Shown piece after piece: positions 12,287 through 23,769 of a DNA stretch of 64,000 nucleotides. The stretch is from contig JBAIAC010000014.1 in assembly GCA_037349315.1 (NCBI GenBank), positions 22,607,001 to 22,671,000 of the forward strand. Direction: 5' to 3'. The notes below the pieces were generated by a model. It saw only the letters and a program-made list of their open reading frames with translations. It ran no database searches and was not told where the DNA came from. How positions within the stretch are numbered: position 1 is the stretch's first letter; the number at the start of each line of letters is the position of its first letter. A program made the position numbers and the translations under genes. The DNA is from Chelydra serpentina. Its lineage: Eukaryota > Chordata > Testudines > Chelydridae.

Positions 12287-12554
12287 GGGCTTGTCTACAC
12301 TATCGCTTAAGTCGATACAACTTGCATCATTCAGGGGTGTGAAAAAACCACCCCCCTCAGTGACATAAGTTACATCGACTTAAAGCGGTGTCTATACCGG
12401 GCTATGTTGATGGGAGACACTCTCTCGCCGACAGAGCTTCCACCTCTCATTGAGGTGGAGTGATTACATCGATGGGGAAGTGCTCTCCTGTTGATGAAGC
12501 AAGTCTTCACCATATGCAGCTGCACTGCTACAGCACAGTAGTGAAGACAAGACC
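12287..12554. mobile_element. Harbinger-like MITE (TAA target duplication)
   Basis: It starts GGGCTTGTCTACACTAT and ends TAGTGAAGACAAGACC, imperfect inverted repeats, each flanked outside by TAA. A 3-bp TWA duplication is typical of PIF/Harbinger elements. Related termini occur at 22773 and 26725, so this is a family. No transposase is present. Confidence 0.62.
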
Positions 12555-13117
12555 TAAGTTTCACACCGTCACCACACTGTGGTGGCTTCCACACAAGTTC
12601 TCTGTTCAGCTCTTCAAATAAAACACACAAAAGAGAAGTATCAGGGACTGAATGGACTTAGAGAATGAAGTATCCTCTTGGCCTTAGTGGTGGTTGGTCT
12701 CTACAAGTGAACCCATAGCCGGTCATTGTGGTGAAGCTGGAGGATAAATAAAGGACCTAATTCTCCTGGGTTGTCAATCTAGCACATCGTGCAAGCTTCA
12801 AATTTAAATAAAAAAAGGTGTACCCCCAATTGTATAACTCCCAAAATCCTGCCTTCTCCTTATGCAGTCGAACCAAATTGTTTTGGTTGCCACAGTGTTA
12901 CCAGATGTGCCCGTTACTTTGGGGTATGCTCATTTATTAGGGTTACTCTTCTGGGGAGGGAGGAGATTTCTGTAATTCTTTTAATGTACTGCTTGTGTCA
13001 CTTGTGTGTTCATATGGAGCTCTACTTCTCCCTTCTGCAAGTCCCCTCCCAATGGAGCTATCCCACAGGACCTACGTTCCCCAGGGCTGGGTTCCTCCAT
13101 CCCCAGAATCAGATGAA

Positions 13118-13142
13118 CACACACACACACACACACACACAT
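13118..13142. repeat. (CA)n microsatellite
   Basis: An uninterrupted run of about twelve CA units in an intron. Confidence 0.95.
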
Positions 13143-13161
13143 TAACAGAGCAAGTCTGAGT

Positions 13162-13262
13162 GGACCGGGTCAATCAGCACTCTCAAGCTGACCCCCTTAT
13201 ATGACCCTGGTCTCAATAGGCTGGGCCAAGCAGCACTTCCAGCTGCCACCCTTATATGCCAC
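13162..13262. repeat. Tandem duplication of a TATA-like module
   Basis: Two adjacent imperfect copies of about 50 bp share CAGCACT, an AGCTG core and the end CCCTTATATG. The second copy begins near 13216. The surrounding 13.1-14.6 kb stretch resembles a retroviral LTR or its remnant, but I cannot define termini. Confidence 0.5.
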
Positions 13263-13580
13263 AGGTTAAGCACGTCCCTAGTCCCACTTTAACATCACAA
13301 TTGTACTGGTAGTAACCCACTTGATGAGCAAACCCCCCAGTATTTTTAGGCACTACAGGGATCTTTAGCTTAGGTAAAAGAAGTGTTGCTGCCAAGTAAA
13401 TGGGGAAACTAAAAACACAACAGAGTAAAGTTCAGAGAGAGAGAGAGAAGCAACCAGCTTAACCATAAAAGTTATTTATTGAATAATAGCAATAACTACA
13501 CAAGGAGGGCTAAACAAACATAACAGTTACATTATTAAAGGTTAATAACAGAGGTAGAAAAGAAAACAGAGAGAGAGAGA

Positions 13581-13774
13581 GGGAGGGAGGGATCTCACCC
13601 ACTCTCAGTGGTTTGAGCATTGGCCTGCTAAACCCAGGGTTCTGAGTTCAATCCTTGAGGGGGCCATTTAGGAATCTGGGGCAAAAAATTGGGGATTGGT
13701 CCTGCTTTGAGCAGGGCGTTGGACTAGATGACCTGCTAAGGTCCCTTCCAACCCTGATATTCTATGATTCTATG
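13581..13774 (+). mobile_element. tRNA-derived SINE with CR1-like tail
   Basis: The head has an RNA polymerase III box A-like segment (CTCAGTGGTTTGAGCATTGG) and a box B-like segment (GAGTTCAATCC), as in a tRNA-derived SINE. The tail matches the CR1 3' end and finishes with ATTCTATGATTCTATGG, which lets CR1 machinery move it. It has about ten extra bases in the head relative to the copy at 21743-21927. This SINE type is known from cryptodiran turtles. Confidence 0.85.
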
Positions 13775-15000
13775 GTCGGGGTTCCCAGGTGATGGTGGTA
13801 GCTCAGGGTCCTGAGTGCCGGAGACAGGCAGAGCCCCCACCACAATCAGTCAGGAGATGGAGTCCCAGTGGAACTGATGCAGAGTTTGGGTCCGTGCATC
13901 AGAACACTTACTTGGGCATAGGTAGGGGTTTTATAGAGACACAACAATGGTTCAAGGGAGAACACTAGTTTTGTTTATGGGTAAACTGATGACTGAAGGG
14001 TTTTCTTTAGGCTAGACAATAGGAGGTGATCACTCTTGGCTATGGGTGGTGTTTTCTTCCAGGGAGCTCACAATGCAGTTAGGCAGCTTCACTATTTTGG
14101 ATACCAATAAAGGATTTATTATTAGAATTGGTCTGATAACTACTGAGCTGGGTGTGTGCAGGCATAGGTTCATTAACATCTGGAGCAGAGATCCCCCATG
14201 ATGTAGTGCTTCCCTGCTTTTCTGGTCCCAGAGTTCAGTGCGGTTCTCTGTTCTCCATTCTGTATGCTAATGGAGATGTCTCCCTGTCCCATCTTTCATG
14301 CAGATGAGGCTAGGGGAGTGGCCTCTGTTCTCCATTCTGTATGCTAATGGAGATGCCTTAATCTTGTCACCCTTGTCAGGAGGGGTCTGGGTGTGTCTCC
14401 CAACACCCTTCACTGCTCTCTGCAAGTCTTTTCTCTGATCGGTTTTGGTTCAAGCAGAGACTGGTTGAGGGGGTGGGGGTGTTTCATGAGTCAGACAGGC
14501 TAGATACTGTGCCCTGATTCCCCAAGAACACAGAGCTGACTAGTATCAACAGGTACCTCTGTCCTCCGGAGGAGGGCAACATTTGTTTCTTATTCATTAA
14601 GCAGTGAAAATTTGCTCCCCATCATTAGCACGCATTAGCAAGGTTGTACTGTATTTGTAATGTTAAAGTCCATATATGTACCATGTGTCCATTAATTAAT
14701 TTGAGATCTTAAAAGAGTTTTTAAATTTACTTATTTTAAGAAGTCCTTAAATTCTTCTTTAAGTGTGTCATAGTTTCCTAGCATTTGTTGTGCTTAATGG
14801 ATTGTTTTGTTATGCATTATGTTGTGCCTAATGTATATGTGGAAGCCAGGATTAACATTAGCAGAGGAAATTACATTAAATACATTGCTAAAAGTAAGTT
14901 TTTTTCAAGGCTGAATTTAAATCTTTTTATTTTTTTCTAATCAGAATAATCTGAGGTAAAAATGCCCAAGGTAATACCTTTAAAACTACTTATTTTACAG
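13775..15000. other. CFAP96 intron with a 33-base direct repeat
   Basis: Non-coding. An identical 33-base sequence ending TATGCTAATGGAGATG occurs at 14246-14278 and 14323-14355, so a 77-base unit was tandemly duplicated. The rest shows no recognised element. The intron ends at 15000 with a good acceptor (TATTTTACAG). Confidence 0.6.
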
Positions 15001-15180
15001 AAGATGCATGAAGACCATCTGCGTTTGGTTAAAGGAGGGCCTTTCAAGTTAAATCTCTATCCTCGGGAGTATTTTGACATAAATCCATATCAAAATGATA
15101 AACCTTTGGCACCAGCTAAGAAACCAACCCCAGAAAAGCCAGTTGCACACCCCTTTAAACCAAGTTCTCCTGCTAAGAAG
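15001..15180 (+). CDS. CFAP96: CFAP96, internal exon
   Basis: Exactly 60 codons between TTTTACAG and GTGAGT, phase 0 at both ends. It reads KMHEDHLRLVKGGPFKLNLY, then PREYFDINPYQNDKPLAPAK and finally HPFKPSSPAKK. The blocks PFKLNLYP.EYFD.NPY and PFKPSSP.KK are characteristic of CFAP96. An in-frame methionine just upstream (14962) is intronic and should not be taken as a start. Confidence 0.9.
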
Positions 15181-15287
15181 GTGAGTCTGCTCTCTAAGTA
15201 CTGCAGTAAAAAGTGAAAATCCAAATATTTGGTGGTGGTCTTGTAGAAAGTTTAAATTATATTGTATAGAAGACAAAAATCGTAGAA

Positions 15288-15330
15288 GAGTAGGATTGGA
15301 AGGGACCTCAATAGGTCATCTAGTCTAGTC
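15288..15330 (-). mobile_element. CR1 3'-end remnant
   Basis: A short piece (AGGATTGGAAGGGACCTCAA and onward) duplicates the extreme 3' region of CR1 directly next to the full copy that begins at 15331. It may be an older truncated insertion into which, or beside which, the larger CR1 landed. Confidence 0.6.
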
Positions 15331-15520
15331 ATCATAGAATCATAAAATCATAGAATCTCAGGGTTGGAAGGGACCTCAGGAGGTCATCTAGTCCAACCCC
15401 CTGCTCAAAGCAGGACCAACCCCAACTAGATCATCCCAGCCAGGGCTTTGTCAAGCCTGACCTTAAAAACCTCTAAGGAAGGAGATTCCACCACCTCCCT
15501 AGGTAACCCATTCCAGTGCT

Positions 15521-18274
15521 TCACCACCCTACTAGTGAAAAAGTTTTTCCTAATATCCAACCTAAACCTCCCCTCTGCAACTTGAGACCATTACTCCTTG
15601 TTCTGTCATCTTCTACCACTGAGAACAGTCTAGATCCATCCTCTTTGGAACCCCCTTTTAGGTAGTTGAAAGCAGCTATCAAATCCCCCCTCACTCTTCT
15701 CTTCTGCAGGCTAAACAATCTCAGTTCCTTCAGCCTCTCCTCATAAGTCATGTGCTCCAGCCCCCTAATCATTTTTGTTGCCCTCCGTTGGACTCTTTCC
15801 AATTTATCCACATCCTTCTTGTAGTGTGGGGCCCAAAACTGGACACAGTACTCCAAATGAGGCCTCACCAGTGCCGAATAGAGGGGAATAATCATGTCCC
15901 TCGATCTGCTGGAAATGCCCCTACTTATACAGCCCAAAATGCCGTTAGCCTTCTTGGCAACAAGGGCACACTGTTGACTCATATTCAGCTTTTCGTCCAC
16001 TGTAACCCCTAGGTCCTTTTCTGCAGAACTGCTGCCCAGCCATTCGGTCCCTAGTCTGTAGCAGTGCATGGGATTCTTCCGTCCTAAGTGCAGGACTCTG
16101 CACTTGTCCTTGTTGAACCTCATCAGATTTCTTTTGGCCCAATCCTCTAATTTGTCTAGGTCCCTCTGTATCCTATCCCTACCCTCCAGCGTATCAACCA
16201 CTCCTCCCAGTTTAGTGTCATCTGCAAACTTGCTAAGGGTGCAGTCCACACCATCCTCCAGGTCGTTGATGAAGATATTGAACAAAACCGGCCCCAGGAC
16301 TGACCCTTGGGGCACTCCACTTGATACCGGCTGCCAACTAGACATGGAGCCATTGATCACTACCCGTTGAGCACGACCATCCAGCCAGTTTTCTATCCAC
16401 CTTACCGTCCATTCATCCAGCCCATACTTCTTTAACTTGCTGGCAAGAACGCTGTGCGAGACTGTATCAAAAGCTTTGCTAAAGTCAAGAAATAGCACAT
16501 CCACTGCTTTCCCCTCATCCACAGAGCCAGTTATCTCATCATAGAAGGCAATTAGGTTAGTCAGGCATGACTTGCCCTTGGTGAATCCATGCTGACTGTT
16601 CCGGATCACTTTCCCCTCCTTTAAGTGGTTCAAAATTGATTCCTTGAGGACCTGTTCCATGATTTTTCCAGGGATTGAGGTGAGACTGACTGGCCTGTAG
16701 TTCCCCGGATCTTCCTTCTTCCCTTTTTTAAAGATGGGCACTACATTAGCTTTTTTCCAGTCATCCGGGACCTCCCCCGATTGCCATGATTTGTCAAAGA
16801 TAATGGCCAATGGCTCTGCAATCACATCGGCCAACTCCTTTAGCACCCTCAGATGCAGTGCATCCGGCCCCATGGACTTGTGTTCGTCCAGCTTTTCTAA
16901 ATAGTCCCGAACTACTTCTTTCTCCACAGAGGGCTGGTCACCTCCTCCCCATACCGTGCTGCGGAGTGCAGCCATCTGGGAGCTGCCCTTGTCTGTGAAG
17001 ACAGAGGCAAAAAAAGCATTGAGTACACTAGCTTTCTCCACATCCTCTGTCACAAGGTTCCCTCCCTCATTCAGCAAGGGGCCCACACGTTCCTTGACTT
17101 TCTTCTTGTTGCTAACATACCTGAAGAAACCCTTCTTGTTACTCCTAACATCTCCAGCTAGCTGCAACTCCAAGTGTGATTTGGCCTTCCTAATTTCACT
17201 CCTGCATGCCTGAACAATATTTTTATACTCCTCCCTGGTCATTTGTCCAATCTTCCACTTCTTGTAAGCTGCTTTTTTGTGTTTAAGACGAGCAAGGATT
17301 TCACTGTTAAGCCAAGCTGGTCGCCTGCCATATTTACTTTTCTTTCTACACATCGGGATGGTTTGTTCCTGCAACCTCAATAAGGTTTCTTTAAAATACA
17401 GCCAGCTTTCCTCGACTCCTTTCCCCCTCATGTTATTCTCCCAGGGGACCTTGCCCATCAGTTCCCTGAGGGAGTCAAAGTCTGCTTTTCTGAAGTCCAG
17501 GCTCTGTATTCTACTGTTCTCCTTTCTTCCTTGTGTCAGGATCCTGAACTCGACCATCTCATGGTCACTGCCTCCCAGGTTCCCATCCACTATTGCTTCC
17601 TCTACTATTTCTTTCCTGTTTGTGAGCAGCAGGTCAAGAAGAGCTTTTCCCCTAGTTGGTTCCTCCAGCACTTGCACCAGGAAATTGTCCCCTACACTTT
17701 CCAAAAACTTCCTGGATTGTCTGTGGACCGCTGTATTGCTCTCCCAGCAGATGTCGGGGTGATTAAAGTCACCCATGAGAACCAGGGCCTGTGATCTAGT
17801 AACTTCTGTTAGTTGCTGGAAGAAAGCCTCGTCCACCTCATCCGCCTGGTCTGGTGGTCTGTAGCAGACTCCCACCACGACATTACCCTTGTTGCTCACA
17901 CTTCTCAATTTAATCCAGAGACTCTCAGGTTTTTCTGCAGTTTCATACTGGAGCTCTGAGCAGTCATACTGCTCTCTTACATACAACGCAACTCCCCCAC
18001 CTTTTCTGCCCTGCCTATCCTTCCTGAACAGTTTATATCCATCCATGACAGTACTCCAATCATGTGAGTTATCCCACCAAGTCTCTGTTATTCCAATTAC
18101 GTCATAATTCCTTGACTGTGCCAGGACTTCCAGTTCTCCCTGCTTGTTCCCCAGGCTTCTTGCATTTGTGTATAGGCATTTAAGATAACTCACCGATTGT
18201 CCTGCTGTCCCAGTATGGGGCAGGAGCCCTCCCCTCTTGCACTCACCTACTTGTGCTTCCTCCCGGTATCCCAC
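15521..18274 (-). CDS. CR1 ORF2: endonuclease-reverse transcriptase, single late frameshift
   Basis: Nicks target DNA and copies the CR1 RNA in place. The endonuclease occupies about residues 30-260, with NARSLGNK, the [10 protein letters not shown] block, the [11 protein letters not shown] block and the GGSDHEM motif carrying catalytic Asp and His. The reverse transcriptase follows (about 450-750), with [48 protein letters not shown] and the catalytic FADDTKLGG. The C-terminal domain contains [20 protein letters not shown]. The frame departs from its relatives after KLQRG because the C run at 15570-15573 (+ strand) has four bases where the copies at 44870 and 54781 have five; the normal C-terminus, to about 15430, is therefore lost. 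917 residues are open as it stands. Confidence 0.9.
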   Translation of the reverse strand: MGYREEAQVGECKRGGLLPHTGTAGQSVSYLKCLYTNARSLGNKQGELEVLAQSRNYDVIGITETWWDNSHDWSTVMDGYKLFRKDRQGRKGGGVALYVREQYDCSELQYETAEKPESLWIKLRSVSNKGNVVVGVCYRPPDQADEVDEAFFQQLTEVTRSQALVLMGDFNHPDICWESNTAVHRQSRKFLESVGDNFLVQVLEEPTRGKALLDLLLTNRKEIVEEAIVDGNLGGSDHEMVEFRILTQGRKENSRIQSLDFRKADFDSLRELMGKVPWENNMRGKGVEESWLYFKETLLRLQEQTIPMCRKKSKYGRRPAWLNSEILARLKHKKAAYKKWKIGQMTREEYKNIVQACRSEIRKAKSHLELQLAGDVRSNKKGFFRYVSNKKKVKERVGPLLNEGGNLVTEDVEKASVLNAFFASVFTDKGSSQMAALRSTVWGGGDQPSVEKEVVRDYLEKLDEHKSMGPDALHLRVLKELADVIAEPLAIIFDKSWQSGEVPDDWKKANVVPIFKKGKKEDPGNYRPVSLTSIPGKIMEQVLKESILNHLKEGKVIRNSQHGFTKGKSCLTNLIAFYDEITGSVDEGKAVDVLFLDFSKAFDTVSHSVLASKLKKYGLDEWTVRWIENWLDGRAQRVVINGSMSSWQPVSSGVPQGSVLGPVLFNIFINDLEDGVDCTLSKFADDTKLGGVVDTLEGRDRIQRDLDKLEDWAKRNLMRFNKDKCRVLHLGRKNPMHCYRLGTEWLGSSSAEKDLGVTVDEKLNMSQQCALVAKKANGILGCISRGISSRSRDMIIPLYSALVRPHLEYCVQFWAPHYKKDVDKLERVQRRATKMIRGLEHMTYEERLKELRLFSLQKRRVRGDLIAAFNYLKGGSKEDGSRLFSVVEDDRTRSNGLKLQRGGLGWILGKTFSLVGW

Positions 18275-18318
18275 TTCCCCACTTACCTCGGGGCTTTGGT
18301 CTCCTTCCCCCGGTGAAC

Positions 18319-19335
18319 CTAGTTTAAAGCCCTCCTCACTAGGTTGGCCAGCCTGCTTCCAAAGATGCTCTTCCCTCTCTTCGTCAGGTGGAGCCCATCT
18401 CTGCCTAGCACTCCTTCTTCTTGGAACACCATCCCATGGTCAAAGAATCCAAACCCTTCTCTCCGACACCATCTGCGTAGCCATTCGTTGACTTCCACGA
18501 TTCGACGGTCTCTACCCCGGCCTTTTCCTGCCACAGGGAGAATGGACGAGAACACCACTTGCGCCTCAAACGCCTTTATCCTTCTTCCCAGAGCCACGTA
18601 GTCTGCAGTAATACGCTCAAGGTCATTCTTGGCAGTATCATTGGTGCCCACGTGGAGAAGCAGGAAGGGGTAGCGATCTGAGGGCTTGATGAGTCTCGGC
18701 AGTCTCTCCGTCACATCACGAATCCTAGCCCTTGGCAAGCAGCACACCTCTCGGTTTTCCCGGTCAGGGCGGCAGATAGATGACTCAGTCCCCCTGAGGA
18801 GAGAGTCCCCGACCACCACCACCCTCCTCCTCCTCTTGGGAGTGGTGGTCGTGGAACCCCCATCACTAGGACTGTGCATCTCATGCCTTCCAATCAGTGG
18901 AGTCTCCTTCTGCTGTGTTCCCTCAGATGCATCATTCACTCCACTCTCTGCACTAGTGCCTGTGGAGAGAACATGAAAACGGTTGCTCATCTGAATATGC
19001 GTTTCTTGTACATGGACTTGTCTCATACTCTTTCCTCTTCTGGAGGTCACATGCCGCCAATTATCCTCGCTGGTCTTCTGTCCCCGCTGCGCAGCCTGCT
19101 CTGAATCCTCACAACACTGCGCCCGCTGAAGCCTATCCTGACGTCTATCCAGGAACTCCTCATTTTCTTTTATGGAACGCAGGGTTGATACTCGTTTCTC
19201 CAGACCTTGAATCTTCTCCTCCAATATGGAGATCAGCTTGCACTTTGTACAGACAAAGTCGCTTCTATCCTGTGGAAGAAAGACAAACATGGCACATCCT
19301 GTGCAGGTCACGACAGCGGATCGCTCAGCATCCAT
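18319..19335 (-). CDS. CR1 ORF1: zinc-binding, coiled-coil and esterase-like protein
   Basis: A 338-residue ORF1 protein, intact from Met to stop. It has paired cysteines near the N-terminus (CTGCAMF and CTKCKL), a charged heptad stretch around residues 35-60 ([17 protein letters not shown]), a linker, and a SGNH/GDSL-type esterase domain. Motifs of that fold are visible: [11 protein letters not shown] (nucleophile Ser), [11 protein letters not shown] (Asn block) and [10 protein letters not shown] (Asp-x-x-His block). CR1 ORF1 esterase domains are thought to help ribonucleoprotein formation or membrane/lipid interaction. The stop lies 44 bases upstream of the ORF2 Met. Confidence 0.88.
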   Translation of the reverse strand: MDAERSAVVTCTGCAMFVFLPQDRSDFVCTKCKLISILEEKIQGLEKRVSTLRSIKENEEFLDRRQDRLQRAQCCEDSEQAAQRGQKTSEDNWRHVTSRRGKSMRQVHVQETHIQMSNRFHVLSTGTSAESGVNDASEGTQQKETPLIGRHEMHSPSDGGSTTTTPKRRRRVVVVGDSLLRGTESSICRPDRENREVCCLPRARIRDVTERLPRLIKPSDRYPFLLLHVGTNDTAKNDLERITADYVALGRRIKAFEAQVVFSSILPVAGKGRGRDRRIVEVNEWLRRWCRREGFGFFDHGMVFQEEGVLGRDGLHLTKRGKSIFGSRLANLVRRALN

Positions 19336-19710
19336 AGTTCCTTCCTTCGAAGAGTTTCCTCACTTGTGGCAGAAGCTACTCAGGGAAACCTGCAAGGGGG
19401 ATGCCTCAGTAGGTTCTCTCCAAGCGAACTCCCAGGCTAACTCCACCTGCTTGCTTCTCTGCTATGCGCTGCTCTGCTGGTGCGCAGCTGACTGACAGTC
19501 TTTTTAGAAGAGTCTGCAATGAAGCACTCCCAAATCACACTTTTCAAACAGGAAATCAAACACTCTAGCACACGGTCAAAGTGCCAAACTGTCCCCTCAA
19601 CAGATATTCACTCCCCCGTCTGCAGCCACCTGGTTGCTCTGCCTCTCCCTTTAGTTTGGGTAAAAAGAATTAGGAATTCACTCAAGACAGGACTACATAA
19701 TAATTAGACC

Positions 19711-19790
19711 AGAGGTTCTCAAACTGTGGTCTGTGGACCACCTGTGGTCCGCGAACTCCATTCAGGTGGTCCGCAATAGTTCCCTCTAAG
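19711..19790. repeat. hAT-like repeat fragment
   Basis: ACCAGAGGTTCTCAAACTGT followed by repeated GTGGTC/GGACCAC pairs resembles the end of a hAT non-autonomous element related to those at 27048 and 33078. No matching second terminus was found. Confidence 0.4.
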
Positions 19791-21347
19791 GTGCACGCAT
19801 GTGAACTTAACTGCCTGCTACAGGAGTCCGGGACAGGAACCCAGGGTAGAGTCTGGGATTGAGTTCCCCTACAGACAACCAATGAAAATCCTGGTGAAGC
19901 CCCTGGACAAGGGTTGTAAGGCCTAGTGGGCCTAGAGCTGTACTGTTATTGGACTGAACTCTGACTTACCCCCAAAAGTGGGAGGCTAAAAAGTGACCTG
20001 GCTGGAGGGCTAAGTCACCAGACTAAGGAGGGCACAAGCAGATCTGAATGGTGGGGTCAGCAAGGTTAGAGAGAGGAGAACCGTGACAGCACTGCACCAA
20101 GCCACAAGGTGGTGCACTGGATGGTGAGTCACTTTGTCTTATAACCATGTTCTAAATAACTTGAATAAAGCTTGTCTTTAAAATCAGCACAGAGCAATTG
20201 TTAAAATTTAGTTAATCAAATTTATATGTAGAGTTGCCCGTTTTTGACCAGAGCAGCTAGTCAAAGTTCGAGGCCCTGGGGATGTTCCAGTTAAAAGTAT
20301 AAATTGATGGAGTCTGGTATTTTCCTTGATACACTCTTGTTTATTTACAAGGAATGAACAAAATTCCATGTCTCTGAATGCAGAAGGAACCAAGAAGAAA
20401 AGGAACAGTTTCTTAGCTTACAGCCCCCAAGCCAACCCCAGACCCAAAGCTCACTCTCTAGCTTGTTCTAGAGTCATGCTGTGCTTACAGGCTCCTACTT
20501 GGCTTTCTTGCCTTTCCCTCTCTCTATGTTCTTGTCTGTCCTTAATTTCTATGTGCTGTCTCTTCATACACACCCTCTACTCAAACAATACTCAGCCAAA
20601 AGCTCCTGGGCAGGTTCACACACACCTTTTCTCTTGGGTTGGGGTTTATGCTCACAGTTATGTTAACTGAAGGGTGAGTTCACACCTATCAATCTGAATG
20701 AGGTTTTAACTCACTGGTAACAAGGTTTCACCCAGTTCATAACCGTACATAGAAATAACATAAGGTAACTCCTCCACCTACTCCTCCTCTGGAGGATTCA
20801 GAACTGTGCATCGCCCCCAAATCTGAGAGCACTAGAATGCAGGTGGTACCACCCCTTCCTCACCCATCTCACTGCTGTTCCAGTGGGAGGGCTGGTAGGG
20901 CCAATGGTGTGTCTACAACCATATTGTCTAGCTCTGGGCATGGTTAGGCAACATGCTGATAATAATGCTTGAATCCTGCCATATGGTATCACTATTGGTA
21001 CCACCAGTGGAGCTGTACTGATGGGAACCAGTGGTGATTGTTATCGGTTCCATTTTTGCCACAATAAAACCCTACATTTTTTTTTTACAATACCCTTTAT
21101 ATTTTTAAGATTCTTTCCTCATAATCCAGGATATATTTGTCAAATCAAGTATTCACCAATGGAATTATTTAAATTTTCTTAACAGTTTCCTGTTGACTTT
21201 AAACACATATGGTATGTGGTTTTCTGATATGTACATAATATGATGGGATTTGCCATGCAGTGTTCTGGGTTACCTTTGTATAGAAAAATATAGTTAAAGC
21301 AATTATATTGTAAATTAGCACTTTTAAACTTTCCTTTTCTTTTCCAG
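19791..21347. other. CFAP96 intron, nothing firmly recognised
   Basis: Mixed intron sequence. An AATAAAG near 20164 after a run with GGGACAGGAACCCAGGG could mark an old LTR-type repeat, but no termini are clear. It ends in a strong acceptor (CTTTTCTTTTCCAG). Confidence 0.45.
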
Positions 21348-21520
21348 GCAGGAGGCATGAAAGCAGGAACATTTGATCCTTATCCTTCCCATTCTGCAGA
21401 GCCCTATGTGGTTAAATATTCTAAGCCCATCACAACTAATAAAGAAGGACGGATTTTTCATCCTCCCCCTGGATCAAAAAGCAGGCCCTCTACAAGTATA
21501 ATGGCTTTAAATGTCACAAG
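21348..21520 (+). CDS. CFAP96: CFAP96, penultimate exon
   Basis: A 173-base exon between TTTTCCAG and GTAAGTAAG. It starts AGGMKAGTFDPYPSHSAEPY and continues VVKYSKP, IFHPPPGSKSRPS and ALNVT, matching the GGMKAGTF.PYP and PGPKSRP blocks of the human protein. It ends with AG, the first two bases of an arginine codon completed by the terminal exon. The donor is a perfect GTAAGT. Confidence 0.9.
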
Positions 21521-21742
21521 GTAAGTAAGCACTTTACATTTACTTTGATATTTCATATTTATAGTTTATAAGAATTTTTTAAATAAATTAAAAACTAAAT
21601 ACAAATCAGTAGTGTTTCTTTCCCTTCTGAACAATTAGTTAATGACAAAAGGATAAGAAACGTATAGATGAAATAATATTCAGAATTTGTTCCCACTCTT
21701 TTGTATATTCAGATTAATTTAAAATGAAATTATGTACCTATT

Positions 21743-21927
21743 ATCATAGAATCATAGAATATCAGGGTTGGAAGGGACCTCAGGAGGTCATCTAGTCCAA
21801 CCCCCTGCTCAAAGCAGGACCAATCCCCAATTTTTGCCCTAGATCCCTAAATGGCCCCCTCAAGGATTGAACTCACAAACCTGGGTTTAGCAGACCAATG
21901 CTCAAACCACTGAGCTATCCCTCCCCC
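21743..21927 (-). mobile_element. tRNA-derived SINE with CR1-like tail
   Basis: Read on the - strand it has the box A-like TAGCTCAGTGGTTTGAGCAT, a box B-like GAGTTCAATCC, a middle segment, and a CR1-type tail ending in ATTCTATGATTCTATGAT. The hexamer CCTATT occurs immediately outside both ends, consistent with a short target duplication. It is the better preserved of the two copies here. Confidence 0.87.
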
Positions 21928-22772
21928 CTATTGACCTTAAGAAGCTGCATGATATGATATAATTGACCTGCTGTGTTATAATTCTGAGATATTCTGCCCT
22001 TGCTACAATGTACAGAGAACCAGGAACATATCTTTATTAAAAATAAAACTGACTTTTTTGTTTCTATTGTATATATGAAATAAAATTGGCTCCCTCTGGT
22101 GGTCAACATAAAACCTGTAATAATGGCTAATCAAAGCCAGTACAGCCTGGAGCATAGTATTTAAATTGGGAGTCTGATAGTTGCTAATGTCTGAGTGCTT
22201 TACTTTGCAATATTAACATTATTTTAGCATAGGTTTATATATACAGTCCATTTCTTAACGTTCTTGTGTTATTTGTTTATATTTAGAATATATTTGGTCT
22301 CAGTCCTCATGTGTCAAAACTCAAGGAGTCACAGTAAATAAAAAATTGGATTGTTTTCTTTAGATTCTCTTAGCAAAACATTTTCAAGAGCAGACACCTA
22401 ATATTTGCACACAGATCAATTAACTACACATGCAAATATGATTTTTGCACGCACACCTGTGTAGTGCAACACATTGTAGGGGAACTCCAGGTTAGCTGCA
22501 CACTCTTGAAAATTTGACACATAGGAATGTGTTTCACATTAGTGATTTAGATCTTTTTTTAATCTTCAAGTTGAAAGTATATAATATTCTTCCCCATCCT
22601 GTCCGCCACGAAATGCTCTTCTAATTGCCCTCCTTTTCCCACCATGCCCAGATGCTGTAGGTGAGCAGCCCTGTTGCGTTGCAGAGCCAGTTTTAAGTTT
22701 ATTTATACCAATAAGACTAAACCAGAAGCTGTTTGATGTTCCACATTTACTTTTATTAATTATTGAAACTAA

Positions 22773-23032
22773 GGCCTGTCTGCACATAAAAGTTGTACTC
22801 TTTTAAAGTGGTACACATCCTTTCCCCAGTGTCGATGGAGTTATACTAGATAAAGGTGCCCTATACCTGTATATCTTAATCACCTTTCCATAAAGTAAGG
22901 TGTTATAAGGCACCTTTGTACTAGTATAACTGTGTCCACACTATGGGGTTCTACCAATATAACTATTTCAGTAAAAAGTTACACCCCTATTTGAAATAGT
23001 TATTCTGGAACAAAAGTGTTTAGACTAGGCCT
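22773..23032. mobile_element. Harbinger-like MITE, diverged
   Basis: The left end GGCCTGTCTGCACATAAA and right end GTGTTTAGACTAGGCC are inverted and related to the termini of 12287-12554. TAA precedes the left end, but the right flank has drifted. The interior repeats ACTAGTATAACT-like and TTATACTAG-like segments in opposite orientation. Confidence 0.5.
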
Positions 23033-23640
23033 CAAACTTTAAAGATGGGTAACTGGTAGTAAAGTTCCATTGACTGCTGCCAGTGCAGTCAGGATGGGCT
23101 TGTTGGAAATAATAGACAGAACTATAAAATCTGACATAAGCACTAGGGAGAGAAATGGAATATAATATTTCAAACTATCTCCCATGTATTCCATCCTAAA
23201 GAAATCTAAAGAACACAGTTTAATTTATTTTCTCATACTATTACTTCTCTTGAGTTTTGGGAGATAACAGTGATACTAAACTTATTCTATGAAAATCATA
23301 ACTCATAAACATTAAGAAATGCAATGAGCAATGTTTTGTCACAATATCCCCTTTCACATTGTATTATAGGTCTTTGTTTTTTCCCTGAAAAGCGAATGCT
23401 CTGATATTTAGACCATGATCCTACAATTTAATTTGTTAGCATGGATTCCTGCATTCATGTTCTATTGAACATGAGTTCTATTGAAATCAGTGGGACTTTC
23501 CATAGGTGCAGGGATCCATGCTTGTGGATCCTGCTGCAGGACTGGAGCCAGTTTGTTTTGTTTTAGCAAAAGTTGTCTTTAGATCTAATATACTTGTGAT
23601 TGGCACATCTAATGGAAGCTTTGTTTCACTTAAATTTCAG

Positions 23641-23686
23641 ATCACTAAATGTAATGAACTACAAGACTACACACTTGATATATTAG
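23641..23686 (+). CDS. CFAP96: CFAP96, terminal exon
   Basis: The last 15 residues, SLNVMNYKTTHLIY preceded by an arginine codon split across the intron (AG|A), then TAG. The acceptor is AAATTTCAG. The sequence VxNYKT fits the C-terminal tail of CFAP96, and adding this exon brings the reconstructed part to a length consistent with a protein of about 310 residues. The exon is too short to be found by open-frame length alone. Confidence 0.75.
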
Positions 23687-23763
23687 CTTTGAACAATGGG
23701 ATAAAGAATTCACTTGGACTTCGTAAACTGTAACAATTCAATGATTAAAGGGCATTTGAAGTA

Positions 23764-23769
23764 AATAAA
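23764..23769 (+). terminator. Candidate CFAP96 polyadenylation signal
   Basis: AATAAA lies 78 bases after the CFAP96 stop codon. Another AATAAA lies about 100 bases further on, near 23861. Which one is used cannot be told from sequence. Confidence 0.5.

Larger units (their letters stand above)
15331..19680 (-). mobile_element. Near-full-length young CR1 LINE
   Basis: About 4.3 kb with both ORFs, antisense to CFAP96. The 3' end on the - strand finishes with repeats of ATTCTATG at 15331. ORF1 (18319-19335) is intact and ORF2 (from 18274) is open except for one late frameshift. About 350 bases upstream of ORF1 would be the 5' UTR; I place the 5' end only approximately. Its ORFs are far better preserved than those of the copy at 2158-5580, so it is probably a recent insertion. 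Confidence 0.88.

Noticed and set aside
19207..19495. + strand reading frames opposite CR1 ORF1 and its 5' region
   Set aside because: They are antisense shadows of the CR1 element on the - strand.
21743..21927. A functional tRNA gene
   Set aside because: Box A and box B resemble a tRNA, but no cloverleaf ending is seen and the sequence continues into a CR1-like tail, so it is a SINE.
23506..23733. A 75-residue + strand open frame
   Set aside because: It overlaps the CFAP96 terminal exon in another frame; the spliced frame better fits the protein tail.
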